Below, piece after piece: positions 17,645 to 24,102 of a DNA stretch of 37,954 bases. This DNA comes from Burkholderia stagnalis. Lineage in GTDB: Bacteria; Pseudomonadota; Gammaproteobacteria; Burkholderiales; Burkholderiaceae. A program made the translations under genes and the position numbers. The stretch lies in assembly GCF_902830275.1 (NCBI RefSeq), contig NZ_CADESW010000039.1:1-37954 (forward strand). Direction: 5' to 3'. Numbering within the stretch: position 1 is the first letter of the stretch; the number at the start of each line of letters is the position of its first letter. Below the pieces are notes generated by a model that was given only the letters and a program-made list of their open reading frames with translations, did no database searches and was not told the DNA's origin.

Positions 17645-17960
17645 TGAGCGTCAACACGTCAGATCAAGAATTCGTTGTATGCATATGCATAAATATTCTT
17701 TGAAAAGATCCGATTGATTTTCTAGTATCAATCTGAGTATCGAGTCGGCGAATGATTTGAATAAGCAAAGCGGATGATTATTTGATTTTGCTGAATTATG
17801 AATTTTCATCAGAACGGGCGATGAAAAGCAATATTTCATGACGTAATTTCATGCATGATATTTGATTGATATATGGAATCGGTGATCCGGTTCCATGAAG
17901 TCGACCTGAGAGAAAGTTTTATAAAAATATTAATCAGAACGTGAAATTCGAGGGCGGGTG
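17645..17960. promoter_or_regulatory. AT-rich leader upstream of the biosynthetic cluster
   Basis: GC content drops abruptly compared with both sides. The stretch contains a 14-bp perfect palindrome TATGCATATGCATA (17678-17691), several A/T runs (for example TTTTATAAAAATATTAATC near 17918-17936) and the imperfect repeat GGAATCG...CGGTTCC near 17875-17895. No credible coding frame is present. It is the only obvious place for the promoter of the downstream operon and is the kind of DNA that H-NS-type proteins silence. No specific regulator site can be assigned. Confidence 0.6.
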
Positions 17961-18218
17961 ATGATCGAAGATTTCTTCCGTAATCGCGTGAACGCAAGGA
18001 TCGATTCGCGCTTCCCGTTCCGCATGCTCGCGCTGCGGACGGCGTGGTTGCATCTTGAAACGCTGTGGCAGTCGTGGCTCGCGCATTCCACCTGCGACAG
18101 TCGTATTACGGAAACCCTCTATTTGCCTGATCCGGACCCAGGTTTGCCGCTATCGCGAGACACGATACCGCGCGGACGAACGGCGCTTGCGTCGATTTCG
18201 CGGTTCCAGGCATCCTGA
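17961..18218 (+). CDS. Possible small leader protein, unrecognised
   Basis: 85 aa from ATG 17961, with GAGGGCGG just upstream as a possible ribosome site. The sequence begins MIEDFFRNRVNARIDSRFPF and contains WLHLETLWQSWL, but matches no family I know; it has no signal peptide or membrane segment. It sits directly after the AT-rich leader and 67 bp before the first biosynthetic gene, so it could be a real small gene of the operon, a translated leader, or chance. Codon use is not strongly biased to the local GC-rich pattern. Low confidence. Confidence 0.3.
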   Translation: MIEDFFRNRVNARIDSRFPFRMLALRTAWLHLETLWQSWLAHSTCDSRITETLYLPDPDPGLPLSRDTIPRGRTALASISRFQAS

Positions 18219-18285
18219 TTCGCCGGGCAGTACATCTCTCGATCACTCCGTATCGCAGCGCGATATGGAGACACAGGATTGATTC

Positions 18286-19782
18286 ATGAGCGAAATAATC
18301 TCGTCATCTTCGGATGGCCGACTGGATGGCGCGCGCTCGACAATTGCGGAGTCGATTATTCGACACTTGCATGCGGAACCGGGCGCACCGATCCTCTGGC
18401 ATGCGGGCGAGTGGATCGTCCGGAAAACGTTTCTCGATCACTTCGATGCCGGCGTTCGCCTTGTCGAATCGACCCGGTTGCCCGGTGGTTCGTTGATTTT
18501 CGTCGACGGCGAAAAGACGCCCGCCAATTTGGGCTTTATATTGGCCGCATGGATGCTCGGATACCCCGTATTCATCGCGTCGCCAAACTGGAGCAGCGAT
18601 TACGTCGACAGGGTGATCCAGGCCACCGGCGCAATACCGGTCGATCGACCGGCGCATGCGGATGCCGATGCGCATTCGCCGCCTCCCGATCGGGTGACGG
18701 CCGGCGCGTCCGGCTTGCAACTCGCCACATCGGGAACCACCGGCGCGCCGAAGATCGTCAATCTCACCGCCGCCGCGATCGCCCATTTCGCCGATTGGGC
18801 GCGGAGCTATCTGAAGCTTGGCCCGTTCACGCGCTCGCTCAGCTTCGCGCCGCTCAATTTCGACCTGAGCCTGCTCGAACTATGGGGCGTGCTCGCGGCC
18901 GGCGGAGCCGTGGTGCTCCCCGATGCGCATCAGTTGTCCAGGGACGGCTATCTGCGCGCCCTGGTCCGGGAGCAGCACGTCGACTTGCTGCAAGGCGTCG
19001 GGCATCTCTATCAATTGCTGCTCGGCCAGGATCGCGAACCGGATCCTCCGTTCGACAAGGTCGGCACCGCGATCTTCACCGGAGAAAAATTCTCGCCGGC
19101 CCAGGTGGCCCGTATCGCAACGCATTTCCCCAATGCGAGGTTGCTGAATGTCTACGGGTGCACCGAAACCAACGACAGCTTCGTCGAGGTTGTCGACATA
19201 CCCCGGTTATCCGCGAGCGGCCGCGACTACATCCCGCTGGGGGCGGCGATAGCGGGCACGACGTTCGAGATCGATACGTCCGGTTCATCGAGCGACACGC
19301 CGCATCAAGGTGAGTTGCTGGTCAATACCCCGTTTCAATCGATCGGCTACAGCGACGCGCGATTGACGGACGAGCGCTTCGTCCTGCGTGCGGATGGCAA
19401 GGTCTATTTTCGCAGCGGCGATCTGGTGGTGCGTCACCCGGACGGCACGCTCGAATTGCTCGGACGGATCGACCATCAGATCAAGATTCACGGCGTGCGA
19501 ATCAACACGCAGGAAGTGGAATCGATCCTGGCCGATCACCCGGCCGTGGACGCGGCGGTGGTGCTGGTGAAGGCGCCTCAAACGGACGAAGCCAGGCTCG
19601 TTGCCGTCGTCAACCTGAAAAACCGGTGGACGTGCTCGTCGCTCGAACTGCGCAAGCATTGCGCGACCCGCCTGCCGCGTACGTCGATTCCACGGGAGAT
19701 CTGGATTGCCCGGCATGAACTGCCGAGAGGAAGCAACGGGAAATTCGACAGGAAGTCGATCTTGGCCAATTTGGGTAACTGA
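18286..19782 (+). CDS. Free-standing adenylation enzyme (AMP-binding, NRPS-type A domain)
   Basis: 498 aa, AGGA 10 bp before the ATG. It belongs to the ANL adenylation superfamily: A3 core LATSGTTGAPKIVNLT (about 145-160), A4 FDLSLLELWG, A5 NVYGCTETND, A7 YFRSGDLVVRHPDG, A8 GRIDHQIKIHGVRIN, and the catalytic Lys of A10 in GSNGKFDRKS near the end. It should activate a carboxylic or amino acid with ATP and load the carrier protein encoded one base downstream. The A4 Asp (FDLS) is the residue that in amino-acid-activating A domains contacts the alpha-amine, which favours an amino acid substrate. Glutamine is proposed from the pathway context, not from a readable specificity code. It is the first clear gene of the eleven-gene cluster. 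Confidence 0.9.
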   Translation: MSEIISSSSDGRLDGARSTIAESIIRHLHAEPGAPILWHAGEWIVRKTFLDHFDAGVRLVESTRLPGGSLIFVDGEKTPANLGFILAAWMLGYPVFIASPNWSSDYVDRVIQATGAIPVDRPAHADADAHSPPPDRVTAGASGLQLATSGTTGAPKIVNLTAAAIAHFADWARSYLKLGPFTRSLSFAPLNFDLSLLELWGVLAAGGAVVLPDAHQLSRDGYLRALVREQHVDLLQGVGHLYQLLLGQDREPDPPFDKVGTAIFTGEKFSPAQVARIATHFPNARLLNVYGCTETNDSFVEVVDIPRLSASGRDYIPLGAAIAGTTFEIDTSGSSSDTPHQGELLVNTPFQSIGYSDARLTDERFVLRADGKVYFRSGDLVVRHPDGTLELLGRIDHQIKIHGVRINTQEVESILADHPAVDAAVVLVKAPQTDEARLVAVVNLKNRWTCSSLELRKHCATRLPRTSIPREIWIARHELPRGSNGKFDRKSILANLGN

Positions 19783-19783
19783 C

Positions 19784-20047
19784 ATGACAACCGAATCCAC
19801 CATCAAGTCCTTCATTTGCGAAAAATTTTCGCCGGACATCGCTCCCGACGAGCTCGACGTCGATTACGACCTGCTGGAAAACGGCGTAATCAGCAGTCTG
19901 GAGCTGCTGCAATTCGTGTCGTGGATCGGGGAGAAATTCGATATTCCGGTAGACGACTTGAGCCTGACGCCGGAATCGTTCGGAAGCGTCAGGAAGGTGA
20001 CGGAATTCATCGCCGTCCATTCCCGGAAAAGCGAAAACATTGCTTGA
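19784..20047 (+). CDS. Acyl/peptidyl carrier protein with unusual ISSL site
   Basis: 87 aa. The ATG at 19784 lies one base after the A-enzyme stop. It is a small acidic four-helix carrier protein: LDVDYDLLENGVISSLELLQ holds the phosphopantetheine site. The usual motif is (V/I)DSL; here Asp is replaced by Ser (VISSL), leaving the modified Ser as the second of the pair. Downstream helix III reads DDLSLTPESFGSVRKVTEFI, normal for D-alanyl-carrier-type and stand-alone carriers. It should carry the amino acid loaded by the upstream enzyme so the following enzymes can act on the thioester. No phosphopantetheinyl transferase is in the window. Confidence 0.9.
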   Translation: MTTESTIKSFICEKFSPDIAPDELDVDYDLLENGVISSLELLQFVSWIGEKFDIPVDDLSLTPESFGSVRKVTEFIAVHSRKSENIA

Positions 20048-20071
20048 ACAACGTCAAACAAGGAGTCAGAC

Positions 20072-20449
20072 ATGTTTTTACGCGACATTCAGGATACGCC
20101 CGCGGTGGAGTGGGGGAACGGCCAGAGCCGCCGGATGCTCACGCAATCCGACGAGATGGGATTCACGGTGTGCCACACGGTCGTCTATCGCGGCACGGAT
20201 TCGAAGATTCAGTACCGCCGGCATCTGGAGGCCTGCTATTGCCTGTCGGGCTCCGGCAAGGTGATCAGCCGGGACGGCACCGTCAAGCTCGCGATCACGC
20301 CGGGAACGCTTTACGTGCTCAATCAGCACGATGCACACCATCTGGTGGCCGACGACAGCGACGATCTCGTGCTCATCAGCGTGTTCAACCCGCCATTGAC
20401 CGGTAACGAGAAGCATCAACTGGATGAGAGCGGATTTTCTCAATACTGA
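20072..20449 (+). CDS. Ectoine-synthase-like cupin (EctC family), proposed amide cyclase
   Basis: 125 aa, AAGGAG just upstream. It aligns along its whole length with EctC: HLEACYCLSGSGKVI, ITPGTLYVLNQHDAHHL and FNPPLTGNEKH. The three residues that bind iron in EctC appear present: Glu in LEACYC, Tyr in GTLYVL, and the second His in QHDAH. EctC closes a ring by attack of an amine on an amide with loss of water, and is known to convert glutamine to 5-amino-3,4-dihydro-2H-pyrrole-2-carboxylate. No ectA, ectB or ectD is nearby, so ectoine synthesis is unlikely. Between a carrier protein and an acyl-CoA-dehydrogenase-like gene, it probably cyclises a carrier-bound glutaminyl group (inference). Confidence 0.85.
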   Translation: MFLRDIQDTPAVEWGNGQSRRMLTQSDEMGFTVCHTVVYRGTDSKIQYRRHLEACYCLSGSGKVISRDGTVKLAITPGTLYVLNQHDAHHLVADDSDDLVLISVFNPPLTGNEKHQLDESGFSQY

Positions 20450-20482
20450 GAATTTCAATCGATCGAGCCGAGTCACCTGACC

Positions 20483-21640
20483 ATGCACTCATTGAACGAC
20501 GCCAGCGACGCCAGCGCCTTCGGCGACGCGATATTGCGCAAGCTGGACGACAACGCGCCATTGCTGCGGCAACGCGCGCCGCTGCAGACGGCAACGCCGG
20601 AATTCGCGTGGGAAAAATGGTTCGCCATTTCGAACGCGAAGGTGTTCCGATCGGTGTTGCCCGCCGCCCTCGGCGGTTGTTCCGCCAACCAGAGTTCGCT
20701 CATGCGCAGCGTGGAGCGTATCGGCTATTTGTCCGTCGATGCGGGGTTGAATTTTTCGGTCGCCACGCAGTTGGCCAGCTCGCTGATTCCCATTCATACC
20801 TGGGGCACGCCGCAGGCCAAGGCCAGATATCTGGATGGCCTGGCGTCGGGCGAGTTGATCGGCGCGCATGCGATCAGCGAGGAAACGGCCGGCTCGGACG
20901 TATTCGCGATGCAGACCACGGCGGTCGACGACGGAGACGACGTCGTGATCAACGGCGAAAAGACGTTCGTGACGAACGGGCCGCTGGCCGATCTGATCGT
21001 CGTCTACGCGAAGCGCCCTTCGGCGAGCCGCTTGAGTTCGCTGAGCGCGTTCGTCGTGGAAACCGGCACGCCGGGCGTGCAGCGCGGCTCGGCGCTGGCC
21101 AAGGTGGGCCTGCACGGCTCGCTCAACGGCACGCTCACGTTGCGCGATTGCCGGGTGCCGAAGGCCAATCTGATCGGCGGCGACGGCGGCGGATTCCATA
21201 TTCTCGACAAGGTGATGAAGAAGGAAATCCTGCTGTGCTTCGTCATTTCGATCGGGGAGTCGCTGCGTCGTCTCGAGGAGACCATCGAATTCGCGAAGAC
21301 GCGCCGGCAATTCGGTGCGCGCATCGCCAGCAACCAGGCCATCGCGCACAAGATTGCCGACATGCGAATCGGCTACGAGACGGCTCGCGCGCTGCTCTAC
21401 CAGGCGGCGGCCAAGCTGGACAGCAAGCAGGATGCGACGATCGAGGTGGCGGCGGCGAAGATCGTCGCGAGCGACTATGCGATCGACAATGCGATCGCGG
21501 CCCTGCACGTGCGCGGCGGCGCCGGATATTTGCAGGATGCCGGCGCCGGGGAGGCGATCGCCGATACGCTCGCCGGCCCGATCTATTCCGGGACCAATGA
21601 AATTCAGCGCAACCGGATCGCCGTCGCGCTGGGTCTCTAG
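20483..21640 (+). CDS. Acyl-CoA-dehydrogenase-like flavoprotein, proposed oxidase of a carrier-bound pyrroline
   Basis: 385 aa, full length for the family. Visible motifs are AISEETAGSDVFAM and VINGEKTFVTNG (FAD/substrate signature), TRRQFGARIASNQAIAHKIADM, and VRGGAGYLQDAG. The C-terminal signature is IYSGTNEIQRNRI: Ser369 stands where most family members have the catalytic Glu (YEGT). A Glu in SIGESL lies near, but not exactly at, the alternative base position used by isovaleryl- and long-chain enzymes. Related enzymes (the PltE/RedW type) oxidise prolyl-carrier-protein to pyrrole thioesters. In this cluster the likely job is to desaturate the cyclised, carrier-bound ring to an aminopyrrole. 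Function is inferred; family is certain. Confidence 0.88.
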   Translation: MHSLNDASDASAFGDAILRKLDDNAPLLRQRAPLQTATPEFAWEKWFAISNAKVFRSVLPAALGGCSANQSSLMRSVERIGYLSVDAGLNFSVATQLASSLIPIHTWGTPQAKARYLDGLASGELIGAHAISEETAGSDVFAMQTTAVDDGDDVVINGEKTFVTNGPLADLIVVYAKRPSASRLSSLSAFVVETGTPGVQRGSALAKVGLHGSLNGTLTLRDCRVPKANLIGGDGGGFHILDKVMKKEILLCFVISIGESLRRLEETIEFAKTRRQFGARIASNQAIAHKIADMRIGYETARALLYQAAAKLDSKQDATIEVAAAKIVASDYAIDNAIAALHVRGGAGYLQDAGAGEAIADTLAGPIYSGTNEIQRNRIAVALGL

Positions 21641-21753
21641 TTTCCAGGGCTACATATGGAACGCACCTGCGTTGCCGCGCGAACGGCCGCTCGCGAGCCG
21701 GTTCGTGCCGGGTGGCGGCGCCGGTCAAGTCAATCAGTCTTCCGGGAGTCCTC

Positions 21754-22494
21754 ATGAGCAGCTCAACGACTCGTTCCTTCGACGCGCTTCGTTTCCTCGA
21801 AGACAACGAGGTATTCGATTACAAGCACGCCTATTTCAGGCAGTACATCGACGAAAGGATCGGCAAGCGGGCGGCGGACCGTCGCGACCGGTTGATCGAC
21901 GTCTATTACCACGTGCGAGACAAGATCAGCTATGAGATCTTCGATACGCCGCTGTCGTCCGCCGGGCTCGCGTCGAGCAGCATCGTGCGCGCAGGCAGGG
22001 GATTCTGTCTTCACAAGTCGATTGCCTTCGTCAGCGCGGCGCGGCTCCTGCACATCCCCGCCCGGCTCAAGGCCGCGAAGGTGATCAATCATTTCGCGAG
22101 CCCGGGAATCATCGAACTGATGGGGGGCGCGGTGTTCCTGCACTGGTTCGCGGAAGTCTGGCTCGACGATAAATGGATCAAGGTCGCCCCGGTGTTCAAC
22201 AAGCTGCTGTGCAGCCTGTACAAGGCCACGCCGCTGGAATTCGACGGACGGAACGATTCGATCCATCAGCCGTATGACGAAGCAGCCGGCACGAGCATGA
22301 TCTTTCTCGAGCCGCCGCGGACCGTCGAGCCCGCGAACGCGGCCGAACTCATCGATCTCGTGCGTGCAGCGCACCCGCGGATGGCGCCGGAAAACGGCCA
22401 TGTGTGCGCCGATCCTCGCCGTCGGCCGCGTGGCGCGGCGCATTTGCCCCCCTCGATTTCCGCAACCTCTGAACGGAGCGCGCTCAATGGCTAA
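21754..22494 (+). CDS. Transglutaminase-like cysteine protein, proposed carrier-protein off-loading enzyme
   Basis: 246 aa from ATG 21754 (GGGAG just upstream); the frame from 21712 is less likely. The transglutaminase-like core has the nucleophile Cys85 in GRGFCLHKSIAFVSAARLLHIPARL-type context and His130 in VFLHWFAEVWLDDKWIKV. The third catalytic residue (normally Asp in VDPxF) is replaced: the sequence reads KVAPVFN, so Ala145 stands at that site. Such folds act as Cys hydrolases or acyltransferases; AdmF of andrimid synthesis is a precedent for thioester-to-amine transfer. No thioesterase is in the cluster, so hydrolytic release from the carrier is my guess. Its stop overlaps the next gene by 8 bp, which indicates translational coupling. 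Confidence 0.8.
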   Translation: MSSSTTRSFDALRFLEDNEVFDYKHAYFRQYIDERIGKRAADRRDRLIDVYYHVRDKISYEIFDTPLSSAGLASSSIVRAGRGFCLHKSIAFVSAARLLHIPARLKAAKVINHFASPGIIELMGGAVFLHWFAEVWLDDKWIKVAPVFNKLLCSLYKATPLEFDGRNDSIHQPYDEAAGTSMIFLEPPRTVEPANAAELIDLVRAAHPRMAPENGHVCADPRRRPRGAAHLPPSISATSERSALNG

Positions 22495-23422
22495 GCAATT
22501 GCCGCATTTCTACGCGATATCGGAAGAAGTGCAAGACGCGCTGCATGAGCGCCGCCCGATCGTCGGCCTCGAATCGTCCGTCGTCACCGGCGGCAGCCGG
22601 CCATTCAATTACGACACCGCCAAGGCGGCCGAGCAGGTATTGCGCGACGCGGGGGCCGTGCCGGCGAGAATCGCGATACTCAAGGGACGCCTGCTGATCG
22701 GCGTCAACGATGCCGAACTCGACGAGCTCGCGTCCGGCAAGGTCAGGGGCAAGGCGAGCACGCGCGATCTGGCGTACGTGCTCGCCGCGCGGGAATCCGC
22801 CGGGACCACCGTATCCTCCAGCCTGGTGGCCTGCGCGCAGGTCGGCATCGAGACGTTCTCGGTCGCCGGCATCGGCGGCGTCCACTACGAGGCGCAGCAG
22901 ACCTTCGACATATCGCCCGATCTGATTCAATTCGCGCGCACGCGGGTCGCAGTCGTATGCGCGGGCGCCAAATCGATGCTGGATCCGGCGTTGACGCTGG
23001 AGGTTCTGGAAACGCTGGGCATCCCTGTCGTGGGGTATCGATGGAGCGATTTTCCCGGCTATTACACGCAAAGCACGACCCAGACGGTGCCGGTTCGACT
23101 GGACGAGCTGTCCGATATCGCCTCGCTCGTTCGCACTCACTGGGCGCTCGACGGCGCGGGCGCGGTGCTCATCACGCATCCGATCGAAAAGGAATTCTCG
23201 ATCGACAACGCGATCCTCGATCCATTGATTCGGGACGCCATCGCCCAGTGCAAGGCGCAAGGCATTACCGGGCAAGCCGTCACGCCGGCGATCCTGAAGA
23301 TCATCGCCGCCGCGACCGATGGCAAAAGCAATCTCATCAACCGGGCGGTGCTGCTGTCCACCGCGCGCGTTGCCGCCGAATTCGCCGGTGTGCTGGCTCG
23401 AAGCCGTGTCGATCATGCGTGA
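22487..23422 (+). CDS. PsuG-family pseudouridine-5'-phosphate glycosidase homologue, proposed C-ribosyl synthase
   Basis: 311 aa, starting ATGGCTAA inside the end of the previous gene. It aligns throughout with PsuG/IndA. Catalytic residues are present: Glu29 (GLESS), Lys89 (GKASTRDL), Lys162 (CAGAKSMLD), matching E31, K93 and K166 of E. coli PsuG, and the TFDIS...GIGGVH core is intact. Base-side positions differ: YYTQST where PsuG-like enzymes have YTRSS, and STA where NNA is usual near the C-terminus. PsuG works reversibly through a ribose-5-phosphate Schiff base; homologues AlnA (alnumycin) and SdmA (showdomycin) use it to make C-glycosides. Paired with a HAD phosphatase and no pseudouridine kinase, a synthetic role is favoured. 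Confidence 0.9.
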   Translation: MAKQLPHFYAISEEVQDALHERRPIVGLESSVVTGGSRPFNYDTAKAAEQVLRDAGAVPARIAILKGRLLIGVNDAELDELASGKVRGKASTRDLAYVLAARESAGTTVSSSLVACAQVGIETFSVAGIGGVHYEAQQTFDISPDLIQFARTRVAVVCAGAKSMLDPALTLEVLETLGIPVVGYRWSDFPGYYTQSTTQTVPVRLDELSDIASLVRTHWALDGAGAVLITHPIEKEFSIDNAILDPLIRDAIAQCKAQGITGQAVTPAILKIIAAATDGKSNLINRAVLLSTARVAAEFAGVLARSRVDHA

Positions 23423-24098
23423 TGCAGCCGTGTTGTTCGATCTGGACGGTACGCTGCTCGATACGCCGGCGCTGATCGTTCGCGTATTCGAATCCGTTCT
23501 GAAGCGCCATGGGGTGGCGTTCGACGCCGATCGGGCGAGGCGCACGATCGGCATCCCGTTGCAGCAGGCGTTCTCGCAATTGCTTTCGGCATCGGATGCC
23601 GCGTTGATCGAAACCTGCATGGGCGAGTACCGGTCGATCTTCAAGCGGGAGTCCGAAACATTCGCCGAGCGCCTGCCGTTTCCCGAAGCGCGCCCGTTCA
23701 TCGAGACGTTGAAGCGCTCCGGCGTCAAGATCGCCGCCGTCACGAGCAAGATCCAGGTCAGCGCGGAAGACATCCTGGCCGCGACGCGCCTGCGCGAACT
23801 GTTCGATGGCGTCTTCGGTCACGACGCGGTCGAGCACGGCAAGCCTGCGCCGGATCTCGCGCTGCTGGCCGCGTCGAGCTTGCAGGTCGCGCCCCGGGAT
23901 GCGCTCGTGATCGGCGACAGCACGGACGACCTGTTGATGGCCCGCGCGGCCGGCATCGACGCAATCGGCGTGGGCTGGGGCGTCTCGAGTCGCGCCGACT
24001 TCGCGGGCAAAGGTTTTCCCGAGCCCGTGGCCGACTGGGCGGCCCTGCGCAGCCGAACCGCCCGGTGGCTGTCCCCTATCCAACTTTCGGAGCACTGA
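23415..24098 (+). CDS. HAD-superfamily phosphatase, proposed C-nucleoside 5'-phosphatase
   Basis: 227 aa, ATG overlapping the PsuG-like gene by 8 bp. All four HAD motifs are present: nucleophile in FDLDGTLLD (residues about 8-16), Thr in AAVTSK, Lys in HGKPAPD and acidic pair in IGDSTDDLLMA; a helical C1 cap lies between motifs I and II. It resembles phosphoglycolate phosphatase/IndB-type enzymes. In C-glycoside pathways the PsuG-like enzyme leaves a 5'-phosphate that a HAD enzyme removes (AlnA/AlnB; the IndA/IndB pair has the same makeup). The coupling by overlap supports that partnership here. MFS export genes follow after 4 bp. Confidence 0.9.
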   Translation: MRDAAVLFDLDGTLLDTPALIVRVFESVLKRHGVAFDADRARRTIGIPLQQAFSQLLSASDAALIETCMGEYRSIFKRESETFAERLPFPEARPFIETLKRSGVKIAAVTSKIQVSAEDILAATRLRELFDGVFGHDAVEHGKPAPDLALLAASSLQVAPRDALVIGDSTDDLLMARAAGIDAIGVGWGVSSRADFAGKGFPEPVADWAALRSRTARWLSPIQLSEH

Positions 24099-24102
24099 CA
24101 CG

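Noticed and set aside
17678..17691. 14-bp palindrome TATGCATATGCATA as a specific operator
   Set aside because: Alternating purine/pyrimidine palindromes arise easily in AT-rich DNA; no second copy or known consensus supports a specific site.
18286..19782. Reading an exact amino acid from the adenylation-domain specificity code
   Set aside because: I could not place all ten code positions reliably without an alignment; glutamine is proposed from pathway logic only.
20072..20449. Ectoine (osmoprotectant) biosynthesis
   Set aside because: Only the ectC-like gene is present; ectA, ectB and ectD are missing and the neighbours are carrier-protein enzymes.
22487..24098. Pseudouridine catabolism (psuG plus HAD)
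   Set aside because: No pseudouridine kinase (PsuK) or nucleoside importer is adjacent; the pair is embedded in an adenylation/carrier operon and the base pocket differs.
18286..24098. Indigoidine-type cluster (because of the IndA/IndB-like pair)
   Set aside because: Indigoidine needs a multidomain A-Ox-T-TE synthetase; here the A and carrier proteins are separate and no oxidase or thioesterase domain is present.
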